A stretch of 64,000 nt of DNA from Lachnospiraceae bacterium (GTDB lineage: Bacteria; Bacillota; Clostridia; Lachnospirales; Lachnospiraceae): NCBI GenBank assembly GCA_015057665.1, contig SVDY01000008.1, positions 26,303 through 90,302 of the forward strand, in the 5' to 3' direction. A program made the translations under genes and the position numbers. Below are positions 25,801 to 35,191 of the stretch, piece by piece (the first letter of the stretch is position 1; every line of letters begins with the position of its first letter). The notes beneath the pieces are model-generated. The model was given only the letters and a program-made list of their open reading frames with translations. It made no database searches and was not told the origin of the DNA.

Positions 25801-28689
25801 ATGGGTAAAAAAAGAGTTCATGAAATTGCCAAAGAATTAAATAGAGACAGCAAAGATATCATTGCAACATTAAAACAGCATGGAGTTGAAGTAAAAAGCC
25901 ATATGAGCACAATCTCCGATGAGGATGAAGCTGTGATCAGAAAAGCATTTGCTCCAAAAGCAGAAAAGAAACCGGAAGCTCCTGCTGTAAAGAAGGAAGC
26001 ACCTGTTAAGAAAGATGCTTCTGCTAATCCGGAAGGAAAGCGTGAAGGCGGCAGCCGTTTCGAAAACCGTGACAATAGAAACGGTGGAAACAAAGAAGGC
26101 GGCAACCGTTATGAGAACCGCGACGGTGGAAGACGTGACGGCGCTAATCGTTTCGAAAACCGTGACAATAGAAACGGTGGAAGCAGAGAAGGCGGCAATC
26201 GTTATGAAAACCGTGACGGACAGAAACGTGACGGCGGTAACCGTTTCGAAAACCGTGACAACAGAAACGGCGGAAACAGAGAAAGCGGCAATCGTTATGA
26301 GAACCGTGATGGACAGAAACGTGACGGCGGCAACGGCTCCTACAACCGTGACAACAGAAACGGCGGAAACAGAGACGGCGGCAACCGTTATGAGAACCGC
26401 GACGGTGGAAGACGTGACGGCGGCAACGGCTCCTACAACCGTGACAACAGAAACGGTGGAAACAGAGACGGCGGCAACCGTTATGAGAACCGTGACGGTG
26501 GAAGACGTGACGGCGGCAATGGTTCCTACAACCGTGATAACAGAAACGGTGGAAACAGAGACGGACAGAACCGTTTCGAAAACCGCGATAACAGAAACCG
26601 TGATAACAAAGGCTCTGCTGAAGGCCAGACACGTTTTGAAAACAAAGACCGTTATTCTGCTCCAAAGGTAGAAAAACCGGAACGTTTTGAAAAACAGAGC
26701 AAACAGGAACGTACTGAAAAATTCGAAAGAAAACAGCAGGACAGCAACAATAGAAGAAGAGACGATTTTGATACTATGGATGGTAGAGGCAAAGGATCTA
26801 ACAAAAATAAAAACCAGAATCAGTCAGAGAATTTTGGTGGTAAAAACAAGAAAAACAACCAGAATAATAAGAACCAGAAGAATAAGAAACCTGTGGAAGC
26901 AGCTCCTGCTCCAAAGGCAGAACCAGTGGAAGATACAATCAAGACAATTCAGCTTCCAGCTACTCTTTCTTTAAAAGAATTAGCAGATGCTATGAAGATT
27001 GCTCCAGCTATGATTATTAAGAAATTATTCTTAGCAGGCAAGATCTATACATTAAACTCTGAACTTACATTTGATGAAGCTTCCGAAATTGCTTTAGAAT
27101 ACAACTTCATCTGTGAAGAAGAAGTACAGATTGACATTTTAGAAGAACTTATGAAGGATATTGAAGATCCGGAAGACAGCTTAGAAGAAAGATATCCGGT
27201 AGTCTGCGTAATGGGTCACGTTGACCATGGTAAAACATCCTTACTTGATGCGATCCGTAAAACACGTGTAACAGCAGGCGAAGCTGGCGGTATTACACAG
27301 CATATTGGTGCTTATATGGTAAATGTTGACGGACAGAAGATCACATTCCTTGACACACCAGGTCATGAAGCTTTCACATCCATGCGTATGCGTGGCGCTC
27401 AGGCAACAGATATTGCTATCTTAGTAGTAGCTGCAGATGACGGTGTAATGCCACAGACAGTAGAAGCAATCAACCATGCAAAAGCTGCCGGTGTTGAAGT
27501 GATTGTAGCCATCAACAAAATCGATAAAGAAAGTGCCAACCCAGACCGTGTAAAACAGGAATTAACAGAATACGGTCTTATCGCAGAAGACTGGGGCGGA
27601 AGCACAGTATGTGTTCCTGTATCGGCTCATACAAAAGAAGGTATTGATACTCTTCTTGAGATGGTTATCCTTACAGCAGAAATGATGGAATTAAAAGCCA
27701 ACCCTAACAGAAAAGCCCGTGGTATCGTTATCGAAGCCCAGCTTGACAAAGGCCGTGGTCCTGTTGCAACTGTACTTGTACAGAAAGGTACCTTAAAAGT
27801 CGGTGATTCTATCGTAGCAGGTAATGCATATGGTAAAGTTCGTGCCATGGTAGATGACAAGGGAAGAAATGTAAAAGTAGCCGGTCCATCTACTCCTGTT
27901 GAGATTCTTGGTCTTAACGAAGTACCATTTGCAGGTGAGATTGCAATCTCCACAGCAACAGATAAAGAAGCTCGTATGATCGCTGAAACATTCAACGCTC
28001 AGGGCCGTGAAAAAATGCTTGCTGATACAAAACAGAAAATGTCTCTGGATGATCTCTTTGATCAGATTCAGGCAGGTAATGTAAAAGAATTAAACATCAT
28101 TGTAAAAGCGGACGTAATGGGATCTGTAGAAGCTGTAAAACAGTCTCTTGTAAAACTTTCCAACGAAGAAGTTGCAGTTAAGATCATCCACGGCGGCGTA
28201 GGTGCCATCAACGAATCTGACGTTATCCTGGCATCTGCATCCAACGCAATTATCATTGGCTTTAACGTTAGACCGGATAATACAGCAAAGTCTACTGCAG
28301 AGACAGAAAAAGTAGACATCAGACTTTACCGTGTTATCTACAATGCCATCGAAGATATTCAGGCAGCCATGAAAGGTATGCTGGATCCTGTATTTGAAGA
28401 AAAAATTCAGGGTCATGCTGATGTTCGTCAGACATATCGTGCATCCGGTGTAGGTACAATTGCCGGTTCTTATGTAACAGACGGTATGATTACAAGAAGC
28501 TCCCAGGTTCGTATCGTTCGTGACGGTATCGTAGTATACGAAGGACATCTTGCATCTTTAAAACGTTTCAAAGATGACGTAAAAGAAGTAAAAACAGGTT
28601 TCGAATGTGGTATCGTATTCGAAAAATTCAACGATGTCAAAGAAGGCGACCAGATCGAAGCTTTCATTATGCAGGAAATCCCTCGTTAA
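25801..28689 (+). CDS. infB: Translation initiation factor IF-2
   Basis: A 962-residue IF-2, the GTPase that brings initiator tRNA to the 30S subunit. An IF2-N helical domain (residues 1-50) is followed by a long basic, polar region with about 5.5 copies of a 31-residue Arg/Asn/Gly repeat (residues 85 to about 270), a second IF2-N domain (about 385-435), the G domain with GHVDHGKTS (from about 472), DTPGHE and NKID, and the C-terminal beta-barrel and fMet-tRNA-binding domains. The start follows GGAGG. The repeat makes it longer than the 700-900 residues common in related bacteria. Confidence 0.97.
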   Translation: MGKKRVHEIAKELNRDSKDIIATLKQHGVEVKSHMSTISDEDEAVIRKAFAPKAEKKPEAPAVKKEAPVKKDASANPEGKREGGSRFENRDNRNGGNKEGGNRYENRDGGRRDGANRFENRDNRNGGSREGGNRYENRDGQKRDGGNRFENRDNRNGGNRESGNRYENRDGQKRDGGNGSYNRDNRNGGNRDGGNRYENRDGGRRDGGNGSYNRDNRNGGNRDGGNRYENRDGGRRDGGNGSYNRDNRNGGNRDGQNRFENRDNRNRDNKGSAEGQTRFENKDRYSAPKVEKPERFEKQSKQERTEKFERKQQDSNNRRRDDFDTMDGRGKGSNKNKNQNQSENFGGKNKKNNQNNKNQKNKKPVEAAPAPKAEPVEDTIKTIQLPATLSLKELADAMKIAPAMIIKKLFLAGKIYTLNSELTFDEASEIALEYNFICEEEVQIDILEELMKDIEDPEDSLEERYPVVCVMGHVDHGKTSLLDAIRKTRVTAGEAGGITQHIGAYMVNVDGQKITFLDTPGHEAFTSMRMRGAQATDIAILVVAADDGVMPQTVEAINHAKAAGVEVIVAINKIDKESANPDRVKQELTEYGLIAEDWGGSTVCVPVSAHTKEGIDTLLEMVILTAEMMELKANPNRKARGIVIEAQLDKGRGPVATVLVQKGTLKVGDSIVAGNAYGKVRAMVDDKGRNVKVAGPSTPVEILGLNEVPFAGEIAISTATDKEARMIAETFNAQGREKMLADTKQKMSLDDLFDQIQAGNVKELNIIVKADVMGSVEAVKQSLVKLSNEEVAVKIIHGGVGAINESDVILASASNAIIIGFNVRPDNTAKSTAETEKVDIRLYRVIYNAIEDIQAAMKGMLDPVFEEKIQGHADVRQTYRASGVGTIAGSYVTDGMITRSSQVRIVRDGIVVYEGHLASLKRFKDDVKEVKTGFECGIVFEKFNDVKEGDQIEAFIMQEIPR
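26053..26610 (+). repeat. 93-bp tandem repeat in infB
   Basis: Five full 93-bp units (26053-26517) and a partial sixth encode 31 residues each, of the type [17 protein letters not shown], then [14 protein letters not shown]. Units 1-3 start with Arg-Phe-Glu and units 4-6 with Gly-Ser-Tyr. Units 4 and 5 are identical in protein and nearly so in DNA, which points to recent duplication. Confidence 0.95.
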
Positions 28690-28748
28690 TTATAAGCAGA
28701 TGTTATATCTGCTGCCACCAGTAGATGGCAGAAATGAAAGGAATTTAT

Positions 28749-29117
28749 ATGCGTAAACACAGTATTAAAAATACAAGAATCAATATGGAAGTTCAAAAAG
28801 AACTCGCCCGTATCATCAGGGAAGAAATCAAAGACCCTCGTATTCATCCGGTTACTTCTGTAGTAGCCTGTGAAGTGGCCCCTGATTTAAAAACATGTAA
28901 GGCCTACATCAGTGTTCTCGGCACAGAAGAACAGGCAGAGAACACAAGAAAAGGCCTTGTCAATGCTTCCGGATATATCAGAAGAGAACTTGCAAGAAGT
29001 GTAAACTTACGCAACACTCCTGAGATTACATTCATCATGGATCAGTCCATTGAATATGGTGTAAACATGTCCAAAAAGATTAATGAACTCGTTTATTCTG
29101 AGGATGAGGAAGCATAA
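28749..29117 (+). CDS. rbfA: Ribosome-binding factor A
   Basis: A 122-residue KH-fold protein that binds the 5' region of 16S rRNA during 30S assembly. It shows MRKHSIKNTRINMEVQKELA, EIKDPRI and LRNTPEITFIMDQSIEYG. I chose the ATG at 28749, with AAAGGAA seven bases upstream, over one at 28725. A 7-bp hairpin (28698-28716) without a T-run lies between infB and this gene and may be a processing site. Confidence 0.94.
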   Translation: MRKHSIKNTRINMEVQKELARIIREEIKDPRIHPVTSVVACEVAPDLKTCKAYISVLGTEEQAENTRKGLVNASGYIRRELARSVNLRNTPEITFIMDQSIEYGVNMSKKINELVYSEDEEA

Positions 29118-29121
29118 TATT

Positions 29122-30111
29122 ATGAGTAATGCACTTATAAAAGCCATTGAAGGAGCAGCACGAATCGGCATATCCGGACACAAACGTCCGGATGGCGATT
29201 GTGTGGGCTCCTGCCTTGGTTTATACAATTATATTAAAGATGTTTATCCTGAAAAGGAAGTTACCATCTATATGGAATCCATAAAACATGAATTCTGTTT
29301 CTTACGTTATGCAGACCAGATCAATCATAGTTTCACAGACCAGAAAGGTCATGACCTATACGTGGTTCTTGACTGTGGTGACGAAGAACGTTTGGGAGAT
29401 TATGCCATCTATTTAAAGAAGGCAAAGCATATCTTCTGCGTAGATCACCATATCAGCAACAAAGGCTTCGGTGATGAATATGTAGTAGAACCAGAAGCCA
29501 GTTCTACCTGCGAAGTCCTTTTTGACATGTTTGATTATGATAAGATTAGCAGGGAATGTGCGGAAGCCCTCTATATGGGCATTGTCCATGATACAGGCGT
29601 ATTTAAACATACCAATACGTCCAGAAAGACCATGCACATTGCGGGGGATCTGATTGCCAAGGGACTCAATACTTCCCATATTATTGATGATACTTTTTAC
29701 CGTAAGACCTATGCCCAGAACCAGATTCTGGGACGTGCTTTAATGGAAAGTGTTCTATTAATGGATGGTAAAGTTATTTACTCCGTTGTAACAAAAGAGA
29801 TGCTCAAATTCTATGGTCTTACAGGAGCAGATCTTGATGGCATTATTGATAATCTTCGCATGACAGAAGGAGTAGAATGTGCTATTCTTATGTATGAGAT
29901 TGGAATTGATAAGTACAAAATCAGTATGAGATCCAATGATTTCGTTAATGTAAGTGAGGTGGCATCCGGGTTTGGCGGAGGCGGACATATCCGTGCGGCC
30001 GGTTGTACTTTAACAGGTCTTTCTCAGAAAGTTCTTGATAAACTCCTGATTCCAATCAGGGAACAGCTTGTTGCTGCAGGATGTATTGAGAATGAAACGA
30101 ATGTCATGTAG
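29122..30111 (+). CDS. DHH family phosphoesterase (NrnA-like)
   Basis: A 329-residue DHH-DHHA1 protein. Motifs are GHKRPDGDCVGS, the metal-binding VDHHISN, and a C-terminal GFGGGGHIRAAGCT typical of DHHA1. NrnA-type enzymes degrade short RNA oligonucleotides and dephosphorylate pAp. It lies four bases after rbfA; the start at 29122 is preceded by GAGGAAG. The rbfA-nrnA-truB order is common in Bacillota. Confidence 0.92.
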   Translation: MSNALIKAIEGAARIGISGHKRPDGDCVGSCLGLYNYIKDVYPEKEVTIYMESIKHEFCFLRYADQINHSFTDQKGHDLYVVLDCGDEERLGDYAIYLKKAKHIFCVDHHISNKGFGDEYVVEPEASSTCEVLFDMFDYDKISRECAEALYMGIVHDTGVFKHTNTSRKTMHIAGDLIAKGLNTSHIIDDTFYRKTYAQNQILGRALMESVLLMDGKVIYSVVTKEMLKFYGLTGADLDGIIDNLRMTEGVECAILMYEIGIDKYKISMRSNDFVNVSEVASGFGGGGHIRAAGCTLTGLSQKVLDKLLIPIREQLVAAGCIENETNVM

Positions 30112-30177
30112 ACAGGATGTGTACCTTGCTAAAACAGGTGAAAGCATACTTGAAATAGAATAGGATAGATCTTATAA

Positions 30178-31086
30178 ATGAAAGACGGAATTATTAATAT
30201 TTATAAAGAAGCCGATTATACATCTCACGATGTGATTGCAAGAATGAGAGGCATTCTAAAAACACGTAAACTTGGCCATACAGGGACTTTAGATCCCAAT
30301 GCGGTAGGAGTTCTGCCTGTGTGCATTGGAAGGGCTACAAAGGCCTGTGACATGCTTACAGACAGAAGTAAGGTGTATGAAGCAATTCTAAGACTTGGGG
30401 TTACAACGGATACAGAAGATATGTCAGGGGAGGTTCTTTCTGAAAATCCTGTAGATGTAACAGAAGAACAGGTAATAGAAGCAGTTCATCATTTCCGGGG
30501 AGATTATGAGCAGGTTCCTCCTATGTACTCTGCCATCTGGGTGGAAGGAAGAAGACTTTATGAACTTGCCAGAGAAGGTAAGGTCATTGAACGAAAACCA
30601 CGCCCTGTGACAATCTATGAACTGGATATTTTAAAGATTGAGCTGCCACTAGTTCATATTAGAATTTCCTGCAGCAAGGGAACCTATATTCGAAGCCTTT
30701 GCAGAGATATTGGGGACAGGCTTGGATGCGGCGGCTGTATGGAACATCTGACTCGTGTCCGGGTCGGTGAGTTTCTAATAGAGAATGCCATTACCTTGTC
30801 CCAATTAGAAGAACTGATGGAAGAAGACAGAGTAGACGAGTTTATTAAACCTACAGATCATTTGTTTTTAGAATATCCAAAGGTAAAGGTAAGCAATAAA
30901 TCAGAACACGCTTTACTTACCAATGGGAATCCCCTGGCAGCCAGAAGACTTAGAATCGATGACAAACATCGTGTAGACGGCCAATGGCTCAGGCTTTATG
31001 ATTTAGACGATAATTTTATCGCCTTATATATATACGATACAGAAAAAAGAAGAGTGAAACCTTTAAAGATGTTTTGGAATAATTAA
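30178..31086 (+). CDS. truB: tRNA pseudouridine(55) synthase TruB
   Basis: A 302-residue pseudouridine synthase. The catalytic aspartate lies in KLGHTGTLDPNAVGVLPV (about residue 39), and GTYIRSLCRDIG is the other signature. It modifies U55 in the T-loop of tRNAs. The C-terminal 70 residues form a PUA-like domain. Confidence 0.96.
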   Translation: MKDGIINIYKEADYTSHDVIARMRGILKTRKLGHTGTLDPNAVGVLPVCIGRATKACDMLTDRSKVYEAILRLGVTTDTEDMSGEVLSENPVDVTEEQVIEAVHHFRGDYEQVPPMYSAIWVEGRRLYELAREGKVIERKPRPVTIYELDILKIELPLVHIRISCSKGTYIRSLCRDIGDRLGCGGCMEHLTRVRVGEFLIENAITLSQLEELMEEDRVDEFIKPTDHLFLEYPKVKVSNKSEHALLTNGNPLAARRLRIDDKHRVDGQWLRLYDLDDNFIALYIYDTEKRRVKPLKMFWNN

Positions 31087-31145
31087 CATAAGAGATAGAA
31101 CAAAGCATTTTAAGTGAAATCTTCAGAAACAACGAGGCAGTAAAA

Positions 31146-32087
31146 ATGGAATACATTGCAAATACAACGGATTTTCAACTTCATAATACGGCAGTGGCTC
31201 TTGGCAAATTTGAGGGTCTTCACAGAGGCCACAATTTGCTCTTGCTAGAGTTATACAAATACCATGATCAGGGATTAAAAAGCGTTATGCTGACCTTTGA
31301 TCTGCCTCCGAAAGCAGTTATCAAGAATGAATATGACTGTGTCATTTATACAAAAGAAGAGAGAAAAAGAATTCTGGAACAGACACCGCTCCATTATCTT
31401 GTGGAATATCCTTTTACACCGGAATTCTCTAAATTATCTCCCGAAGAATTCATAAGAGACATTCTTGTTGGCAAATTTGGTGCAAAAAGAGTGGTTGTGG
31501 GAGAGGATTTCCATTTTGGCCACAAACGTTCCGGCAATGTGGAAATCTTAAAGGAATTATCCGTCAAATACGGCTATGAACTTACTGTGATTCCAAAACT
31601 TCAGGATTTTGGGGAGGATGTAAGCAGTTCCCGTATCAGAAAATGTTTATCCACAGGAAATATGGAAGAGGCGAACCGCTTACTTGGCCTGCCTCCATTT
31701 ACGATATATGGAGAGGTTGTTCATGGACAAAAGATCGGCACATCCGTACTTAACATACCGACAGCCAATCTAATTCTCCCGGCGAATAAATATCTGCCGC
31801 CAAATGGTGTATATGTGTCAAGAATCCTATACAAGGACCGAATCCTATATGGAATCAGCAACATAGGTGTGAAACCTACGGTAGATGATCATTTCAAAAA
31901 AGGATTGGAGACTTTTATCTTTGACTTTAACGAGAATCTCTATGGTTCTTATCTGGAAGTACAGCTTTTATATCACGTTCGTCCGGAACAAAAATTTGCT
32001 TCTCTTGAAGACTTAAAAAAGCAGATGAATGAAGATGCAGAATATGGACGCCGATATGTTGCCAATATGAAAGAGAACACATTTTAA
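31146..32087 (+). CDS. ribF: Bifunctional riboflavin kinase/FAD synthetase
   Basis: A 313-residue RibF. The N-terminal FAD synthetase domain has LGKFEGLHRGHNLLLL, GEDFHFGHKRSG and SSSRIRK. The C-terminal flavokinase has GTSVLNIPTANL and GVYVSRI. It makes FMN and FAD from riboflavin. It ends the long translation operon and is followed by a strong terminator. No FMN riboswitch is present. Confidence 0.95.
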   Translation: MEYIANTTDFQLHNTAVALGKFEGLHRGHNLLLLELYKYHDQGLKSVMLTFDLPPKAVIKNEYDCVIYTKEERKRILEQTPLHYLVEYPFTPEFSKLSPEEFIRDILVGKFGAKRVVVGEDFHFGHKRSGNVEILKELSVKYGYELTVIPKLQDFGEDVSSSRIRKCLSTGNMEEANRLLGLPPFTIYGEVVHGQKIGTSVLNIPTANLILPANKYLPPNGVYVSRILYKDRILYGISNIGVKPTVDDHFKKGLETFIFDFNENLYGSYLEVQLLYHVRPEQKFASLEDLKKQMNEDAEYGRRYVANMKENTF

Positions 32088-32139
32088 GAATGAATCCGGA
32101 TGATGTTTTCTCTCATGTAGAAATTTACTAAAAACTTCT

Positions 32140-32171
32140 AAAAGTACACAAAAATATTGTGTACTTTTTTT
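32140..32171 (+). terminator. Terminator at the end of the nusA-ribF operon
   Basis: A 12-bp stem AAAAGTACACAA/TTGTGTACTTTT with a 5-base loop, followed by further Ts. Confidence 0.9.
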
Positions 32172-32234
32172 GTTATGTAAGGTATAATAACAGTATAAAG
32201 TAGGAAAATAACTACTTTCATGATACTGCAAATC

Positions 32235-32261
32235 ACTGTTTTGTATACCTTTCAAAACAGT
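32235..32261 (+). other. Inverted repeat in the leader of the cytidylate kinase-like gene
   Basis: ACTGTTTTG (32235-32243) and CAAAACAGT (32253-32261) form a perfect 9-bp inverted repeat with a 9-base gap, about 40 bases before the start codon. A TATAAT at 32183-32188 suggests that it lies in the transcribed leader. It has no T-run. Confidence 0.65.
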
Positions 32262-32300
32262 CAATATACACGAGATTTACGACATAAGGGGGTAACTATT

Positions 32301-32921
32301 ATGAAAACAATTATCACCATCGGAAGACAGTACGGTAGCGGTGGAAGACAGGTAGGGCAGAAACTTGCGAAAGATTTGGGAATTCCATATTACGATAAGG
32401 AAATCTTAAAAGTAGCAGCTCAGGAAAGCGGCTTCTGTGAAGAATTATTTGAAAACTTTGACGAGAAACCAACTACCAGCTTCTTATATTCCTTAGTAAT
32501 GGATCCATACGCATTAGGTTATAATTCCAACAGTTTTGAATTACCTCTGAATCATAAAGTATTCCTTGCTGCATTTGATGCGATCAAGTCTATCGCTGAC
32601 AAGGGACCTTGCGTAATCGTAGGTAGATGTGCAGATTATGCATTGGCAGATTATGATAACGTAATCAACGTTTTCGTAAGTGCAGACCCTGATTATAAGA
32701 TCCAGCGCACAATGAAGTTACTTGATGTAGACGAAGCGAAAGCGAAAGACATCATCGTGAAATCTGACAAACAGCGTGCAAGTTACTACAACTATTACAC
32801 AAGTAAGAAGTGGGGCGAACTGAAGAGTTACGACCTTACTATTAACACAGCAGTAGTTGGAGAAGAAGGTGCTGTAGAGATTATTAAGAAAGCCATTGAG
32901 ATGAAAGAGGCTTTCAAATAA
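32301..32921 (+). CDS. Cytidylate kinase-like family protein
   Basis: A 206-residue P-loop protein that starts MKTIITIGRQYGSGGRQVG, the modified Walker A of the cytidylate-kinase-like family (PF13189). IVGRCADYAL and the lid-like Arg residues follow. It is distinct from the canonical Cmk, and its nucleotide substrate is not established. GGGGG lies eight bases before the ATG at 32301; the reading frame is open further upstream but has no ribosome-binding site. Confidence 0.88.
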   Translation: MKTIITIGRQYGSGGRQVGQKLAKDLGIPYYDKEILKVAAQESGFCEELFENFDEKPTTSFLYSLVMDPYALGYNSNSFELPLNHKVFLAAFDAIKSIADKGPCVIVGRCADYALADYDNVINVFVSADPDYKIQRTMKLLDVDEAKAKDIIVKSDKQRASYYNYYTSKKWGELKSYDLTINTAVVGEEGAVEIIKKAIEMKEAFK

Positions 32922-32932
32922 ATAGGATTAGG

Positions 32933-32976
32933 AATCCGTTAGTTTGGTGTTTTTGATGCTTAACTAACGGATTTTT
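32933..32976 (+). terminator. Terminator after the cytidylate kinase-like gene
   Basis: A 12-bp stem AATCCGTTAGTT/AACTAACGGATT (32933-32944 with 32962-32973) with a T-rich tail. Confidence 0.88.
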
Positions 32977-33023
32977 ATATAAAAATTTTACATTATATTA
33001 TATAAGTAGGAGCACTTATTTTC

Positions 33024-33437
33024 ATGGAATGGATTGAGTTATGGTTCTGTGCACTATTAATTACTTTCGGATTATATTACAGTACAGGTCAAAAGAATGG
33101 ATATGCACATATAGAGGAAGATGTGTACTTACCACAGTATTATTGTAAAGCTCCAAAATTATTTTATTTACTTCGTAAACAGGAGTATTTGAGGTTTTCT
33201 ATTTTTTTGGAGCATATAATTATTGGCTTTTCTTTCTTATTATATAGTTTGATTATTCTTATAGCTAATATTACAGCTTCTATTTTGAATATTACTTATT
33301 CGGACATTATACATAATTTTTTGGTGTCATTAATATTTATGATACCTGTTGTGAATATGATTTATGATGTAATATTGTGGTTATATATTTTATATCGGAA
33401 AAATAGAGATAATATAGATAAATATACTTATAAATAA
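33024..33437 (+). CDS. Unknown polytopic membrane protein
   Basis: A 137-residue protein with three or four hydrophobic segments (about residues 3-20, 60-90 and 95-122) and a Lys/Tyr-rich tail. I recognise no family. It is clearly more AT-rich than its neighbours, flanked by terminators on both sides, and preceded by TAGGAG. This suggests a recently acquired or fast-evolving single-gene insert. Confidence 0.6.
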   Translation: MEWIELWFCALLITFGLYYSTGQKNGYAHIEEDVYLPQYYCKAPKLFYLLRKQEYLRFSIFLEHIIIGFSFLLYSLIILIANITASILNITYSDIIHNFLVSLIFMIPVVNMIYDVILWLYILYRKNRDNIDKYTYK

Positions 33438-33450
33438 TAGAAAACAACTC

Positions 33451-33497
33451 AAGTCCGAAAACAGACTATATGCAATTGGTCTGCTTTCGGACTTTTT
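33451..33497. terminator. Terminator hairpin, copy 1 of a dispersed repeat
   Basis: AGTCCGAAAACAGAC (33452-33466), 12 bases, then GTCTGCTTTCGGACT (33479-33493) and TTTTTCC. It separates the convergent membrane-protein and ribokinase genes. Arms and loop length match the hairpin at 61124-61165. Confidence 0.85.
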
Positions 33498-33507
33498 CCT
33501 AAATTAA

Positions 33508-34431
33508 TTATGCTCTTTCAGCTAAGAATGCATCAATTGCTTCTTTTTCAGGAAGAGAAGGCTGAGCACCAAGATGCTGAACGGAGATAGCAGCTGCAGC
33601 AGAAGCGTAACGAGCGGATGCTACGATATCGCCAGTTTCAGCGAACTGTTTTACTAATACACCTGTAAAGCAGTCACCGGCTGCAGTAGGGTCAACAGCA
33701 TTTACTTTGAATGTAGGAACCATCTGAGCGAGTCCTTCGCCATAGATGTAGGAACCTTTGTCGCCCATTTTAAGAACTACATATTTACAGTTAGATCTTT
33801 CCTTTAAGATCTTAGCTGCTGCAAGACAGGATTCATCATCAGTAGGAAGAATACCAACTAATGCATCAGTTTCTGTTTCGTTAGGAGAGAGGATTGTAAT
33901 ACCATCAAACTTTTCGATTGGATAATCCTGAGCTGGACCACAGTCAAGACATGTAATCATACCTTTAGCTTTTGCAAGTTCGAATGCTTTTACGTTTGTT
34001 TCTACAGGAACCTCTAACTGCATCATTAACGCATCATATTCTTTGCCTTCAAATGCGTTTTCTGCGTCAGCAGGAGTAGTAAGGTCGTTAGCACCTGTGT
34101 AAATTGCGATACGGTTCATACCATCTTCTTCAAGCATAATAACTGCCATACCTGTGTTTGCGCCTTCTGCAAGACGTACTTTAGAAGTATCTACGTTTAC
34201 ATCTTTTAACATGCCAAGAAGAGCTTCTCCGTTTGCATCCTGACCCATTGTACAACATACGGATACTTCACCGCCTGCTTTTGCAGCTGCAACAGCGGAG
34301 TTTGCACCTTTACCGCCGCCTGCATTAGAATATGTTGTTCCAAGGATACTTTCACTTGGATGTGGGATTCTTGGCATCTGTAAGATCAAGTCCATCATGA
34401 TACTTCCTACCATTAAGATTTTTGCTGCCAT
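33508..34431 (-). CDS. rbsK: PfkB family carbohydrate kinase, ribokinase
   Basis: A 307-residue ribokinase-like enzyme. It opens with ILMVGSIMMDL, has GGGKGANSAVAAAKAGG (sugar binding) and ends with AVDPTAAGDCFTGVLV, containing the catalytic aspartate and anion hole. The overall pattern is that of ribokinase, which makes ribose-5-phosphate, but another sugar or nucleoside is possible because no transporter lies alongside. AAGGAGG precedes the ATG. It stands alone on the minus strand with its own promoter. Confidence 0.88.
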   Translation of the reverse strand: MAAKILMVGSIMMDLILQMPRIPHPSESILGTTYSNAGGGKGANSAVAAAKAGGEVSVCCTMGQDANGEALLGMLKDVNVDTSKVRLAEGANTGMAVIMLEEDGMNRIAIYTGANDLTTPADAENAFEGKEYDALMMQLEVPVETNVKAFELAKAKGMITCLDCGPAQDYPIEKFDGITILSPNETETDALVGILPTDDESCLAAAKILKERSNCKYVVLKMGDKGSYIYGEGLAQMVPTFKVNAVDPTAAGDCFTGVLVKQFAETGDIVASARYASAAAAISVQHLGAQPSLPEKEAIDAFLAERA

Positions 34432-34482
34432 AAGTTATTTCCTCCTTGTTTATATAGTTTACGTAACTAAATTTATAATATA

Positions 34483-34511
34483 ATTATCTTAGATTTGGGA
34501 GGGAATGTCAA
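34483..34511 (-). promoter_or_regulatory. Promoter of the ribokinase gene
   Basis: On the minus strand, TTGACA (34506-34511), 17 bases, GATAAT (34483-34488). A partly palindromic AGTTACGTAAACT downstream (34455-34467) may be an operator. Confidence 0.7.
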
Positions 34512-34581
34512 GGAAAGCGGACGTTTTCTAAGGGTAAGAATTAAGGGAGTTATAAGAGAGTACTAGTTCTCCATACAACAA

Positions 34582-34613
34582 CCACGTCGTAAAATACGAG
34601 TTTTACGACGTGG
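34582..34613. terminator. 13-bp palindrome downstream of the HAD gene
   Basis: CCACGTCGTAAAA and TTTTACGACGTGG pair perfectly around a 6-base loop. It lies about 90 bases after the HAD gene's stop on the minus strand and may end that operon, but the T-tract on that strand is poor (TTGTTGTAT). The 269-base gap 34432-34700 otherwise holds only the ribokinase promoter. Confidence 0.5.
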
Positions 34614-34700
34614 CGGGGTAGTTTTTATTATATTAGGACCACAATTATAGACAAACTGTACTCTTAATCAAATAATTACTTGCTTTATGAAATCAAATAA

Positions 34701-35189
34701 TCATGATTGATTTAGTATATTAATAGCCATATCTGCACATTCTTTCGTTAATCCACCGTTACTCCAGTTAGTCAAACAAAGGTGTTCTTTCATTTTTTGA
34801 AATCCTGGAAACATATTGTCATCTATGATTACATATGATTTATAGTTTTTATGTTCTGCCAGCCATTGCTTAATTTCCAGAGCACGTTTTCCAGAACCAA
34901 TATGTGGTGCTATGTCAAATAATTCTAAACCAAAACTATGTAGGCGCTTTTCAAAATATAATTTGACCGGATTTTCATCTCCACGTAAATAATACATTTT
35001 CCAACTTGAAGTTAAAACTATTTTTGCTCCTGTACAATCTATAATTCGTTTTAATTGATAAAGACAGGCACCATCCATATCTTCTGTAGAATGTTCATGA
35101 TTCATGACCCCATCAATATCTAAAAATATAATTTTTTCTAAAGATTTACAGTTTGTTGATTTATCAATTTTGAATAAATTTTTTAGCAT
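34701..35189 (-). CDS. HAD domain protein of the RNA-repair-associated type
   Basis: A 162-residue HAD-fold protein. FLDIDGVMN supplies the two catalytic aspartates, LTSSWK the motif II serine region, and YVIIDDN the motif IV acids. This set matches the HAD family named from 'Swiss Army Knife' RNA-repair proteins (HAD_SAK). A 5'- or 3'-phosphate-processing role is possible but not shown. It starts two bases after the recombinase stop (TAAATATG), with only a weak ribosome-binding site, so it depends on that gene for translation. Confidence 0.72.
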   Translation of the reverse strand: MLKNLFKIDKSTNCKSLEKIIFLDIDGVMNHEHSTEDMDGACLYQLKRIIDCTGAKIVLTSSWKMYYLRGDENPVKLYFEKRLHSFGLELFDIAPHIGSGKRALEIKQWLAEHKNYKSYVIIDDNMFPGFQKMKEHLCLTNWSNGGLTKECADMAINILNQS

Positions 35190-35191
35190 AT

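Noticed and set aside
26015..26671. Long alternative-frame reading frames on both strands (plus 26015-26671; minus 26144-26665)
   Set aside because: They are by-products of the 93-bp repeat and its biased codons in infB; their translations are monotonous Thr/Val/Ala or Cys/His/Arg repeats without ribosome-binding sites.
31087..31145. FMN riboswitch before ribF
   Set aside because: The gap from truB is only 59 bases and shows no riboswitch-like structure; ribF is the last gene of a translation operon.
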